Shown here: piece by piece, positions 1-11,370 of the stretch
How the letters are laid out: each line of letters begins with the position of its first letter
Position numbering within the stretch: position 1 is the first letter of the stretch
NCBI GenBank assembly: GCA_027575765.1
Contig: JANBPT010000069.1
Location: 20,457 to 84,456, forward strand
Length of the DNA stretch: 64,000 nucleotides
Origin: Tieghemiomyces parasiticus
Taxonomy: Eukaryota > Kickxellomycota > Dimargaritomycetes > Dimargaritales > Dimargaritaceae
Reading direction: 5' to 3'
Notes under the pieces: generated by a model
The model's database searches: none
The model's input: only the letters and a program-made list of their open reading frames with translations
Told to the model about the DNA's origin: nothing
Program-made: the position numbers and the translations under genes

Positions 1-2
1 AG

Positions 3-257
3 GAACCCGTCATTGCCGAGGCCAAGAAGCCCATCATTGTGGGCGAAGTTGGCCACGCCACCAATGACCTCAACGCCTTCACCAACTTTTTCCAGTCCAC
101 CGTTTGCCTCGCCGCCAAGCACAACATCAACTACAACTACTTTGAGTTCCGCAACGCCATGTGGAAGTCCGTTGTCGACGATAAGGCCAATGTGCAGACC
201 TTCGGTATTCTTACCCCCGATACGGTATCCAAGGTCCGTGCCGCCATCGTTTGCTAA
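3..257 (+). CDS. C-terminal end of a GH17-type beta-1,3-glucanase/transglycosylase (5' partial)
   Basis: The reading frame is open from the window edge to TAA... stop at 255-257 and encodes 84 residues. It carries the end of a glycoside hydrolase family 17 barrel: KPIIVGEVG, where the Glu matches the family's catalytic nucleophile, followed by YNYFEFRNAMWKS, which matches the family's aromatic strand ending in WKS, then a FGIL segment. GH17 proteins cleave or rearrange beta-1,3-glucan in the fungal cell wall. The chain ends with a Cys close to the terminus and no hydrophobic GPI tail is present, so a secreted enzyme is more likely than a GPI-anchored one. The start and signal peptide lie outside the window. 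A close relative within the family cannot be chosen from this fragment. Confidence 0.75.
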   Translation, partial: EPVIAEAKKPIIVGEVGHATNDLNAFTNFFQSTVCLAAKHNINYNYFEFRNAMWKSVVDDKANVQTFGILTPDTVSKVRAAIVC

Positions 258-622
258 CCTTCCCAGGCCCACCTGGTACGCAACCTGACGCTTTTCATTC
301 GATCTACCACATCATTCGCGCCCATCCTATACTAGTCCCCCCATCCTCGCTTCTATTTTCTACCAACCGTATCCCACCTAGTACCTTAATAAAACCGGCC
401 CTGCCCACTTAAAGTGCGCAGTTTTTCGTATCTGTCGAGATTTTTTTACGATCAAACTCACCAGACTTCCTTGGGATCTCATTGGCACGCTATTGGCGAC
501 TCACGTCCCCTCAACCCATTTATCATTACTTAAAGTGGTAGAGTTAAAATATGGCATTTGGAGATGTCTAGCGCACTAGCCAGCATCAGCAACGGCTGCA
601 GGTGGAGAGCAGCGGGTGCTAA
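258..622. other. convergent intergenic spacer
   Basis: This is the shared 3' region of the GH17 gene and the oppositely oriented TERT gene. Apart from the AATAAA at 388 I see no gene or repeat. Confidence 0.6.
388..393 (+). promoter_or_regulatory. poly(A) signal of the GH17 gene
   Basis: AATAAA lies about 130 bases past the stop codon of the GH17 gene, a plausible 3' UTR length. Confidence 0.45.
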
Positions 623-3600
623 TTACAATTTGATGGCGGATAATGCTTTGTGATCACATGCGCTGACGATCGCGTACAGTTCGCCTCGTTGCTTGGGCTT
701 AATGGGCAGGGCGGTTAGCTGGCTCCGCAGTAGGCGGATCGTCACTCGGTGCTGGGGCTGTCGTCCAGCGAGGGTCCGGCTAAAAGCATGGTAGCCGAGC
801 CTGGTTGGCCGGGTGAACGCAGTGGAGCGGGTACGGAGGGATGGGAGAGGGGCATGCCAGAAGGTGAGAGCGGTCAGATTTACGCGCAGCCCACGGGGTG
901 AGTTACCAGCGAAGGAAACTAGGAAAGGCAAACAGTGCTGGGGACCGTAGGGGACAAACCTGACAACATTGAAGCACCTCTGAGCCTTCACATGCCCTCC
1001 CCTCCTTCTACAATTGTACTTACCACTGGTGGTGCGTTGGCGAGAGCCTCGTCGGGTTCCCGGCCTGGCCCCGAGCCTGGAACTGCCGCCGATGGTACCG
1101 GCTGATAAACCGAGCAGTCTCATCAACGCACTGGCCCACCAGATCGGCGAGCCAGGACGCGGTGGGAACCGGCCGGGGCAATTTACGAAGCAAAGCACAG
1201 AAGCGAAGGGCATTGAGTACGAAGTTCTCGTACACGTTGATCAGCACGCTGCGCGGCGTCAGCAGGTCGAGGCTGAGCCGGAGGTCGTCGAGACGCCCGT
1301 ATATGAGCAGGCGGAGTTTTCCGGCCAGGGCTTGGGCGCTGTTCAACTGGCACGGGAGGGTCACCGTATCGCGCAGGCGATGGTCATGGTAGCGAGTATA
1401 ATCCGTATGAACGTCGAGCGTGACTGGATCGATGCGGAGACCGCACCAGGGGAACCCTTCATACCGTCTACCGTCATCGATGTCAGCACGGTGGGTGGGC
1501 CCCAAGTCCACACCGAGACCCACGTCGAAGTTGGCCAGCGTCTTGTGCGGGTTGAATTGGCACCCAAAGTCGGGAAACTGGGCGCACACGCGGTGGTAAA
1601 ATCGCTGCGCCTGAGCACGGTCTGGGGTAATCAGGAGGAAATCGTCCGTCAGGCGTAGGAGCAGGGCCGGGGCGGAGTGAAATTCGGCCAAGTGACGGGT
1701 CTCCAAGGCGCTTAGGAACAGGTTACACAGGAAGGAAGACACCACTGAACCCTGCGGGATTCCGACCACCTGGCGGTAGAACCGACGGTCGCCCACGCGG
1801 ATGAGGTTGTCGCTGATGTGTTCCCGAACCAGGCCCAGCAGATCATCACGTAGATGGTAACCGTGGACCACATCGTCGACGTAGATGGCAGAACCCTGAG
1901 TGCGCCGAGCCCGTGTCGCGGCAAAGACCGGGAACGGTAGGAAGGTGTCCCCATCCGAGCCGACCTGCAGATACCGGGCACGCGGACCCCTAGCTGTGTC
2001 ACCGATCCGACGGTACGTACGCACCAGGTATTCATCGTCACTTAGAAGGTCGTCCAGGAGCTCGAGGAGGCGGGCCTGCGGGATGTGGTCGAAGGCGCGA
2101 TGTACGTCCGTTTTAACCAGGTAAAAGAAGCCAGGGGCGTCTGACGAAACCAACTCGTTTAGTGGGAGGCCAAACCTGCGCTTGTATGCTAGTAAACGGG
2201 TATAGACCTCAGACATGCCAAACACGGAACTGGCGAAAACCTCCGGACGCCGTTCCCGTTCGTAGAGGAGGACGCGGAAGACCTCGCGCAGGTCGAAATT
2301 AATACTACGTTCCGATATGACCGATGTAATATCCGTCGATCCCGCACCGAGCAGGGCAACCAGCCGCACGTTCCGGGCGCTGTAGTTAGTAATGAGACGT
2401 AGGCCGTTGCGCTTGGGCATGAGTCGTAAGCTGGCGCACCCGAGTTTGCGGCGAGCGAACGTGGCTACCAGCTGATTGGTGGGGACCGTGCGGTACATGT
2501 GGTCGAGGGTGGCGCGCAAGGCCGGATGGGTGAGCCGGCGCCATGTATCATGGCGATAGTATAGGAGGTGCAGCCGGGTCTCGGCGCTCTCGGTTACATA
2601 AAAGAACCCCTGGACTAGCGGAATGACCAGGCCTTCAATGAGCCACCAGAGGAATGATACCACCAACTCCTGGGCCTTGCGTAGCGCACTGACACGATGC
2701 GTTCTGGGCAGGCAGGTCGACCTTGGGCTGAACAGGGCCCAGTGGAAGTCTTCCACGCGGAGCCCGCTGAGGAGGTCCGACATGGTAAACACGTCGCCCA
2801 GAGGCGCGCTTATGAAGCGGTTTATGAATCGGCATATCGCACGTCGGTTGGCCGGCGAACCCCACAGCGGCTGGGGAACGATAGAGTTAAGCACGGTATG
2901 TAGGAAAAAGGTGACTCTGTGGTGGTTGCACCGGTGGCTCAGAAAGTCGATGGGCGGTGGGGTGGGGGGTTTGGACGAAATACCAGCTACGCCCTCGTCC
3001 GCGTCGGAGCGGATTTTGGGGTTGGGACCCACACCAGACGCAGTTGGGTTCGGAGACCGCTCTATTAGTCGGGGGGTGGTGGAAGTCGGGTCAGCCGTAT
3101 TTGATATCCGCTGGATGGACACTGGCAGATCAGGCATCCGGGCGGGACAGACCGAACACTTTGGCTGTGCGCTCGACAATGAACACCACCGTGCGAGCAT
3201 CGCATAAATGTTGCACCGCTGGTACTTGGCGAACAGACGTCGAACCAAGGGACGTAACCGCCGCAGCCGCCAGTGAGATTTTCGTCGAGTGTCAGCGGGA
3301 CCGGGGCCCTGCAAAGAGGCAACGACGGTGCCGGTAGGGACCCTTGGAATGAATGCCGCTTTGGATTGGAACTCCGCCGGCTTGCTGGTCGCGATCAACT
3401 TGGCGGCCTCCCGACCTCGGCGGCGGCGGCGGGCCATACGGGAGAGGGTAGGCGGTGGCTTGTTCGGGTCGCATGTGGCGTTAACGTGAGGGGTCCAAGC
3501 CCCCCCAGCCGTGGTTTCACCGCTCATAGTAGCAGGTAATGGTGCACGGCCGCCACGTACGACTGGAGAGGTGATACGTGTAAGGGTGCCATCCTCCCTA

Positions 3601-4889
3601 CCAGTCGGCTCGGACCTAGGGTGTACTGGCGGGGGTACCGCAGGCGCCGGGGTTGTAAAGCGCGAACCAAATATGGTTCGGATAGCCCGCCCAATACAAG
3701 GTCCGGTGGGATTGGTCCCGACCTGATTGAGGAGGTGGTTGGGGTCCAGCCGTAGATACGAGGTGCCTTTCGGCCGCCGTCCCGGCTGGTGGTGGAGGAT
3801 CGCCCAGCGACTGAAAACCAGTGTATCGACCGGAACGAGCCGACCCAGGACTTCTCGACTGGGTTGTGCGTGTGTGACTGATACCGAAGGGGATGTGGAG
3901 GTCGTCAGTAAGGCTGGTACCTTCGACTGTTCCGGTGGGTCGGAATGGGCCCGCCGGAGACGGGCAGGACGGATAGAGAGGTTGCCGTCGGTTCGTTTAC
4001 GCTTTGTACCTGTGCTAGGAAACGGCCCGACCAGGACGGGCTGGTCCGTTCTTTTCCGCGTATGGTTATGAGGGCCTCCTGCTACCATACGGTCAGGTGG
4101 TGGGGTTTTGGGTAATGGGGCGAATATCATGGTCGTTGATGGCGGTACCCCCGTAACCTGGCACCACGACCCATGCTCAAGGTACAGAAACAGGCTGGTT
4201 TTGGTGAGCAGGTGAATCATGGCTTGTTCGCCGATCCGGCTGAGGAGTTGCTGCCATGGTCGGGTCTTGACAAAATTGACCAGCGTGTTGGGGAAATAGG
4301 CCTCTACAGCGGGGAGATTCCGGAGGGATGCCACTGAGTAGTCCCCGCTTTCGCGGTGACCAGCGGTGAGCACGTTGATCGGAGCCCGGGGGCGGTGCTT
4401 GGCTGCCACGGACTTTTTCTGTGTTGCTGAGCGATTGAAACGCCGGGTTGAAACGGTGGTAGTTTGGTATATCGGCGGTGGTGGCCGTGGTGGTATTCCG
4501 TTGGCCCCACTGCGTGCGGGTAGTAGCGAAGTGGAGGCTTGGGCCTGGAGGAGGACGCCGATACAGTGTAAGACCACGTCGGTTTGACTACGGTCGGTCG
4601 TCAATTCTTCCATGCCAATTCGCTGGGGCGGCGGTAGTTGGTGAACGGCCACGTAAATATCGTCGAGGATCCGGCGGTATTCAGGAGGGTCGACTCCCAG
4701 ATGGTTGCCCAAGCAGAGCGGCTCTGCGAAGGGGCAAGCCCCCCATTTATCGCTGACGGGGCCGGCGCCCATCGGGCGTGGTTTCACCAAGAAGGTACGC
4801 TCGAGGTAAGCACGGACGGACAAGACGTGTGGGTACAGTTTGCGTAGGACGCGGGTCTGGGCCGTCTGACGGGGCTGGGAGGTCGCCAT
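623..4889 (-). CDS. TERT: telomerase reverse transcriptase (two exons)
   Basis: Catalytic subunit of telomerase, which copies its RNA template onto chromosome ends. Exons are 4889-1024 and 800-623, giving about 1347 residues (human TERT has 1132). The N-terminus (VLRKLYPHVLSVRAYLE) and a TEN-like segment are followed by a long basic, Pro-rich linker (roughly residues 250-620). Then come the RNA-binding region and T motif (GFFYVTESAETRLHLLYY, near 763), motifs 1/2 (LRLMPKRNGLRLI), motif A (VKTDVHRAFDHIP, Asp 928), motif B (VGIPQGSVVSSFLCN), motif C (LRLTDDFLL, Asp 1082/1083) and motif E (FPWCGL), so all three catalytic Asp are present. Exon 1 ends in a GTAAGT donor at 1023-1018 whose TAA would read as an in-frame stop. 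Splicing to the acceptor ending at 801 restores WLGYHAF, matching the end of the TERT C-terminal extension. The start is the first ATG, at 4889. Further small introns in the linker cannot be excluded. Confidence 0.93.
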
Positions 4890-5592
4890 GGTAGCCTAAA
4901 GGATCCGATGCCGCCAGCCAGCGAGGGGCGGCGGAGAATGAAAGCGATAGGTGACAGATGGCCCTTCCACTTTGGTTACGCTAATGAGGAATTGGAAGCT
5001 ACGCCATGGAGTTGGGCGAATCCCCAGTTCGACCAGACTCGCGCGCTTCGGGCACCCTTTGGAATCTGCCCCATTGGCACAGCCGGCCTGGCCTTAAATG
5101 GAAGCCGTCATGGCGGCCGGTGCGTCGCACCGCAGGACCTTTTTGCCTGTAGCCATGGAGGTGCGGTCATTCGTTATCTACGTTCTGCGTCGTGACCGCG
5201 GGAAGGTTAGTGGAACTATGCCAGTCAAGGATAGCCCGGCCGCCTCTCCCCTTGCCCCACACGCTTGGGGGTGGGACGGTTGATGGCAGGCTTATGTTGG
5301 CCTTGACCCCCCTACTGCCCCCGCATAAGCGTTCAGCCCTTTCGGCTATCTGACGACATCAAGGCGGGTGGGCTGGGGGTACGGGGCATACGCCAGAATG
5401 AGTCATGCCCATGAGCAGTCATGCCCTCGGCCTCACCTAACGTTACCCCTTGCTCGCTTCGAGAGCCGTCACACGCTCCCAGTGCCCAACCATCTGCCCC
5501 GTAACTTTTCATTTGTCAGTTAGACCCCATTTACTTTGGGACTAAATACCTTCCGCCTACTCTCGCGGCTAACCCTTCGCTACTCAATCACC
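4890..5592. other. divergent promoter region TERT / cysteine synthase
   Basis: Roughly 700 bases separate the two start codons. The region is GC-rich near TERT and CT-rich before the cysteine synthase ATG. Short ORFs here have no recognisable features. I see no clear TATA box. Confidence 0.5.
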
Positions 5593-6982
5593 ATGCTCGC
5601 CATCGCCACCCGCTGCACGGCTGGTCTGTTACCGCGCGTTACGCGGCGCTGGCTCTCGAGCGATAAGGTACGCTCACGCTCACCCCAACGTGCAATTGGA
5701 CCTTGACGGGCGACACGGGTCGACCTTCTCCTGGAAAGGCGCTTGCTAACTAGCCAAACACTTTGTATTGCACCAACTTGACCCTTTCTTTGTACCCAGT
5801 ATGTTAACGGATTTGTGGGCGCTATCGGTAACACGCCTCTGGTAAGTACACTGCACTCACCGTTAAATCGGCCTCATTACTCGGTTTGTCACTCTCATCC
5901 TGGGCGACCCGCTAGCCAATGGAAGACATGTCGGCGCTGGGACACTATCAGACACACGGCTCACCTTTATACCACCACTGGCTCCATATCCCGATTGCCC
6001 GCCCCAGATGTACATCAAGTCGCTCAGCAAAGCAACGAACTGTCGTATCCTAGGCAAGGCCGAGTTCATGAACCCAGGTGGATCCGTCAAGGACCGGGCG
6101 GCACTCTACGTCGTCAAGGACGCCGAGGAACGTGGCCTACTCAAACCCGGTGGTACGGTGGTGGAGGGCACGGCGGGCAACACAGGGATCGGGCTCGCAC
6201 ACGTGTGCCGGGCCAAGGGCTACCGCTGCGTCATCTTTATGCCCAACACCCAGAGTCAGGAGAAGATTGACCTCCTTCGCATGTTGGGCGCTGAGGTGTA
6301 CCCCGTGCCAGCGGTGGCCTATGACAACCCGGCCAACTATAACCATCAGGCCCAGCGGTTCGCTGCGGACCTGCCCAACGCAGTGTGGACCAACCAGTTC
6401 GACAACCGTGCCAACCGTCGGGCTCACTTGGAAACCACAGGTCCGGAGATTTGGGACCAGACCGGTGGCCGCCTCGATGCTTTCACCTGCGCCACCGGTA
6501 CCGGTGGGACCCTGGCAGGCGTCGCGCGTTACCTCAAGACCCGTGACCCGCGTATCCGCATCTTCCTCGCCGACCCACCGGGCTCAGTGCTGCACAGCTA
6601 CATCCAGAGCGGCGGCCAACTCGCCGAGCGTCAGGGGGGTTCCATCACCGAAGGGATCGGCCAAGGCCGGGTGACTAATAACCTCAAGCCCGACCTGGAA
6701 CTAATCGATGACTCGGTACACATCCCCGATGAAAAAACCATCGCTATATTGTACCGCTTGCTCGACGAGGAGGGAATCTACATCGGTGCGTCGTCCGCCC
6801 TGAACGTTGTAGCCGCCGTGGAGGTGGCCAAAAAACTGGGACCCAACCATACCATCGTCACTATCCTATGCGACGGCGCCTACCGCTACCAGTCCCGCCT
6901 CTTTAGCCGGAAGTGGCTCGAAAGCAAGCAACTTGTGGAAGCCATCCCGGAGCATCTGCGCAAGTACATTGTGCTACCCTAA
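5593..6982 (+). CDS. cysteine synthase, mitochondrial type (three exons)
   Basis: PLP-dependent O-acetylserine/serine sulfhydrylase-like enzyme. Exons are 5593-5667, 5800-5841 and 6008-6982, all phase 0, with donors GTACGC and GTAAGT and acceptors CCCAG and CCCCAG; the product is 363 residues. Exon 1 encodes an Arg-rich start ([15 protein letters not shown]) typical of a mitochondrial presequence. The splice joins IGNTPL to [17 protein letters not shown]. The PLP-lysine motif [10 protein letters not shown] follows, and the glycine-rich phosphate loop reads GTAGNTGIG and later TGTGGTLAG. The downstream [15 protein letters not shown] segment resembles the yeast mitochondrial Mcy1 branch more than cytosolic O-acetylserine enzymes (family knowledge). 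Exact substrate preference cannot be read from the sequence. Confidence 0.93.
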
Positions 6983-7325
6983 GAACCCACTGGATTACCA
7001 GCCCCTCAAACGAGTCGAGGCCTGGACATTTACTCCCTTATCGGGTTGAACGATGTCAGTAAATACAATGTAGAACCGACGCTAACTAATTCACGCCAAA
7101 CGACTTGCGCGTTACATCCTTAAATATAAGGTGGGAAGATAGGACAGGCGGGGTACAAAAAGGTTTATTGGCGCAGGTAATACACGTAGGCGGTGGAGAT
7201 GTCGTGGAGAGAAGTCACCGGCTTGGGCAAAGGTTGCCTTACACCAAGTCTCCCACCGACGGCCACGGTCCCGTGCTCTCCCTTCCCCCCTGTGTGACAA
7301 GGTAAAAGGAGGAAATTCGGTACAT
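6983..7325. other. convergent spacer between cysteine synthase and RPT6
   Basis: Shared 3' region of two convergent genes. Nothing else is recognised. Confidence 0.6.
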
Positions 7326-8859
7326 CTACTTGAACAGCTTCTTAAGACTGGTGTTGGACTCGGAGTCCTTCTTCATCACCTTGGCGACGGCCATCTCAAA
7401 GTCCTCCTGGGTGACGTGGACGCGGCGTTCGCGAAGGGCGTACATGCCGGCCTCAGTACAAACACCCTTTACTTCGGCGCCGCTGGACCCACCCATCTTC
7501 TCGGCAATCTTGCGCAGGTTGATACCACGCGTAAGGTTCATCTTGCGGGAGTGGATCTTGAGAATATCCAAACGGGCGAGCTCGGATGGTGGGGGGAACT
7601 CAATCTTACGGTCAATACGGCCAGGGCGGAGGAGTGCCGAGTCCAAAATGTCGATCCGGTTGGTGGCCATGATCACCTTGATGTTCTTGGTGGGCTCGAA
7701 CCCATCGAGCTGGTTAAGTAGTTCCAGCATGGTCCGCTGTACCTCCGAGTCACCGCCGGACCCGGACCCGGAGTCACCGCGGGACGAACCGATAGAGTCA
7801 ATCTCGTCCATGAAGATGATGGACGGAGCATGCTCACGGGCCATGACAAAGAGCTCACGCACCATGCGGCTGCCCTCGCCAATGTACTTCTGCACCAATT
7901 CCGAACCGGACACGCGGATGAACCGGCAGTCGGTATGATGGGCCACCGCCCGTGCCAAAAGGGTTTTACCCGTCCCGGGGGGTCCGTACAGGAGTACGCC
8001 CTTGGGCTGCTCGATACCCAAGGCCTCAAAGAGTTCAGGATGTTTGACCGGGAGCTCAATCACCTCCTTGATTTCCTTGATTTGTTTGTCCAGGCCGCCC
8101 ACCATGTCATAGGTCGAGTCCGGTACCTTCTCCACCATCATCAGGCTGACCAGCGGGTCGATTTTGCTGGGTAGCACCCGGTGGAGTAGGTGGGAATCGC
8201 TGCGCAGGGCCACGCGCTGGGAAGCCGCCAGCTTGTTGATTTCAATATCGGGGGCAATGTCCACGACGTACTTTCCCTCGGGCTGTACCTTGACAAGCAC
8301 CTTCTTCTTGCCCATAGGTTTCACCACCTCGCCCACAAGGGAGCCGGGCTCCTGGAGCAGCTGGAGTTCCTCACGCAGTAGGCGAACTACCGGTCGGGTA
8401 CGGGATGATTGGCATAGAGGGGCCGAGTTAGGGTAAAAATGGACCAGGGTGGTTAGCAATGCGAGGCAATTGGGTTAGGTGGACATAGGGTATTGTCAAG
8501 GGAAAGAGGCCGACGGACTTGACCAGTTGGGATGCATGAGGTCGTAACTGTGGGTACGTGTAGATGCCACTTTGGCCGTAACCCGCATCCAGGTGTCGGG
8601 TTTAACCCAATCGATCGGTGGGATCGCAACCAAAGGAGGTTAGGACCGCCGGGTTCAGCATCTCATGGCCTTGTAAGCGACAGGCCATTACCCAGCCGTC
8701 CTGGGTGGAAGGGACATCAGAAGAGCGACGTTTACCTTTAGCATTAAGCGTATTGCGCTGGGCTTCGAGACGGCGGAGGTTCTGGGTCTTTTCGACAATG
8801 ACCAGTTCCGTTTCCTGAATCTTGGAAACGTAGTAGTTGTGGAGACCTTCACCGCTCAT
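7326..8859 (-). CDS. RPT6: 26S proteasome regulatory subunit 8, AAA+ ATPase (two exons)
   Basis: One of six ATPases of the 19S base ring that unfold substrates and open the 20S gate. Exons are 8859-8736 and 8386-7326, joined across a 349-base intron (donor GTAAAC, acceptor CGGTAG), giving 394 residues against about 405 in other eukaryotes. Exon 1 encodes the N-terminal coiled coil ([20 protein letters not shown]), and the junction [11 protein letters not shown] matches the conserved RPT6 sequence exactly. An OB-fold segment follows, then Walker A GPPGTGKT (about 176-183), Walker B IIFMDEID (about 235) and a second-region arginine segment. The C-terminus LKKLFK lacks an HbYX motif, as expected for RPT6. 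A Gly/Ser-rich run ([11 protein letters not shown]) sits in the loop after Walker B. The start [10 protein letters not shown] is the ATG nearest the conserved region. Confidence 0.96.
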
Positions 8860-10030
8860 GATGACCGGAGCGGAGTGAAAGGGAGACCGCGGTGTGATGG
8901 GTTTGGCGATATGGTGGGTATAATGACTAAGCGGTGCGAAAGTAGATGAGAGACACGAGTGAGGATTGACAGGGAACGGGAGGGGAGATGGGAATGAAGG
9001 GAACCTCAGGGGAATTGCGAGATGCGAGCTAAGAAGGCGAGCGAAGGTGAACGTGATTGCCCAGACAGGGCGCGACCGTGAACCAGGGAGGGTAGTCCCG
9101 CCACAAGGGCTGCGGCCGAAAGGTTCCGTCACATACTCTCCCCCCTACCCTTAAGCCACCGGATCCTGCCAAACTCCTGTTTTAAACGGGGTCTGGGTGT
9201 CTTGCAAGCAGTTAATACCCATCCGCACAGGTTGCTCACTATCCAATACCAGGCCTAACTGTAATACTACACGGGCATTCGAAGGCGTAACGGTACAAAT
9301 TACACTATGAATAGAACTACAGTGTGTAAAACCAACCGGCCATTACAGACCTGCTAATCATACATACCCGTTATACTACCCGCTAGCCTATGGAAATAAT
9401 CCGGCTGGAATTGAATACACACATCGAGGGGAACGTGTCCATGCTTGCCGACCAACAATATTCGTGGTAATATGACCTGAGTGGGTCCCCACCACTCAAT
9501 CGAGTATGTCGTGGTTCCCTTTACAAAGTGCACACGTCAATTTTACGAACTCTAGGAATAGTACCGTCGAAAAAAGGCTAGTCAATAGTAAAAGCACAAA
9601 TGATGGCAGTCACCAAGGCTCTGAATCAATCAGAATGTTTGAAAAGATCCAACTTCAATTCGCAGCTGTTAGTTTCTGGCATACAACTTCCATTAGACGG
9701 ATAATATGGATAAAAAGCCAACATTCATGTACAATCAGTTAACGACATAGAATATTAAAGTAAACAGCTCCAGTTTCAAACATGAGATGGTTGCAGAACT
9801 TCGTGCTGCCTTAACACTTAACCTTCCTTGTTTCTACGTCATACTGTCACAAGCCTATAGTTTATTGTTTACCGAGTTTATTTTAACTTGGTGACCTTGG
9901 AGACATACAACTCCAAGTCGTCGTCGCCCGAAACTAGGAAGAGGGACGAATTCTCGGATTACACATTCGTCTTTACTTTTCTTGACTTGTTTACTTAACA
10001 ATTGATACCATTACATTACGAACATCGGAA
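8860..10030. other. intergenic region upstream of RPT6 and tRNA-Gly
   Basis: The first 250 bases are the presumed 5' UTR and promoter of RPT6. From about 9150 the DNA becomes AT-rich with no convincing ORF or repeat. Confidence 0.5.
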
Positions 10031-10101
10031 GCGCAGATGGTTTAGTGGTATAATTATCGCCTGCCACGCGATAGACCGGGGTTCGATTCCCCGTCTGCGC
10101 A
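10031..10101 (+). tRNA. tRNA-Gly (anticodon GCC)
   Basis: A complete intronless cloverleaf. The acceptor stem is GCGCAGA/TCTGCGC, the anticodon stem ATCGC/GCGAT holds loop CTGCCAC (anticodon GCC), and the T stem CGGGG/CCCCG holds TTCGATT. The discriminator base is A. A T8 Pol III terminator follows at 10105-10112. The gene is identical to the copy at 33631. Confidence 0.97.
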
Positions 10102-10420
10102 TTCTTTTTTTTCTTTAGGAGTACTAACCATCTGAGGCCTACGTTCGGGCTGACTTAATGCAGAATGCCATGATACTCCAAAAGATAGGGATTTCGTTTG
10201 TGCTGGGTCACATAAAATCGTTTGCCATTCAATCTCCTAGTGCGATCATCAAGGCGAGTAGTATTTAATAATCAAGATTATAGAAAAGAGGAGATCAGGC
10301 ATAGCTCGAAAATGAAACGGAAGTGCCGTCAATTGCAATGGAGAGAATGGGTGACAGGGTGCAGGTGCTCAGCGCTATGAGGAAAAGGGAATGGGAACAC
10401 TCACCCCACCTGGGAAAGCC
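10102..10420. other. spacer between tRNA-Gly and capping protein beta
   Basis: Holds the tRNA terminator and the 3' UTR of the minus-strand capping protein gene. Nothing else is seen. Confidence 0.5.
10105..10112 (+). terminator. Pol III terminator of tRNA-Gly
   Basis: A run of eight T starts three bases after the tRNA 3' end. Confidence 0.8.
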
Positions 10421-11370
10421 CTAGCCCTGACGCGCGTTGAGCTTGTGGAACAGCTCCTGATTAACGGCGGCCTGCCGCCGCGACTCGTCAAGGGAACCAG
10501 CAGAGCGCAGCTCGTTCACAACATCTTTGGTCTTACCGAAATAGACCTCTTTGAGCCCGTTGCGCATCTTGGCCTCCATCTCCTCGATCATGCGACCGAG
10601 GTTGGCGACGTGATCGCCGGGCTCGTTGACCTGGACGTCACGCTCGTCCTGCTGGGTCATGTTGCCCGATAGATTGAGGCTGCCAAGGGCGTCGCGGCTG
10701 GTGAGAGTATAGAGCATGATGGTGGAGGTCAGTTTGTACTGGGCGTAGCGGCCCTTCTCGGTAACCTGCACGACATGGATGGAATCCCACGCGCCCTTCA
10801 TGAGCCTGGCGGTATCGTTAATCTTCTTGATGAGCACGGCCCCGGCAAATCCGTCGCTGAGTTCCCACAGGTAGACCGATGACACGCCGCCCTCGTAGTA
10901 CAGATCGCGGTACGTGTTGAACGCATCGTTGGCCACCACCTCCAGCTCACGGATAGCCGGCGGGGGCCGGTTGCCGTCCTCCAATGCCGGGTCGTACTCG
11001 TCCGACCACGGGGAACGATAACTGTCTCCGTCACGGTTGTAGTCGCAAGCGATGTAGTCCTTGCCCGTGGCCGGGCACTTTTGGATACGCAGAGGCTGGT
11101 CCACCGCCGACAAGAGCTCGTCAGTCAGGTCCGGGGCGATTTCAAGCAGATTGGCCAGGTTCTCCTCGATGTCCTGCGGCGGTAGCCGGCGCATCAGGTC
11201 CAAGGCACAGTCGATGGGGTCGGCCTGGAAGGGAAGAGATACGAGCAGGAATCAGAGTCAAAGTGGTGCTGTTTCTAAGGTGAGATGTAGGGCAGGCGAC
11301 AGGAGTAGGCAACACCCGTGGTGCCCTTCCAGGACCACCTGGGCGCCAACTGCCGCCAAAGACCTACCAT
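10421..11370 (-). CDS. CAPZB: F-actin capping protein subunit beta
   Basis: The beta subunit pairs with alpha to cap actin filament barbed ends. The main exon (11224-10421) encodes ADPIDCALDLMRRLPPQDIEENL..., GKDYIACDYNRDGDSYRSPWS, YEGGVSSVYLWELSDGFAG and the C-terminal YFGKTKDVVNELRS, all signatures of the family. No ATG precedes the conserved start inside this exon. Upstream, an ATG at 11370-11368 is followed immediately by a GTAGGT donor, and TTCCAG lies just before 11224. Splicing gives MADPIDCALDLMRR and a 268-residue protein, close to the usual 270-280. Exon 1 coding would thus be the start codon alone. The exon structure is inference; the identity is firm. Confidence 0.92.

Noticed and set aside
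623..1213. Separate 196-codon minus-strand gene
   Set aside because: Its upstream part overlaps TERT in another frame. Only 800-623 is coding, as the last TERT exon.
1014..1658. 214-codon plus-strand ORF
   Set aside because: It lies antisense to the conserved TERT C-terminal region and has no domain of its own.
1020..4889. Non-LTR retrotransposon reverse transcriptase
   Set aside because: The T motif, TEN-like start, FPWCGL motif E and TERT-type C-terminal extension identify telomerase; there is no endonuclease, poly(A) tail or target-site duplication.
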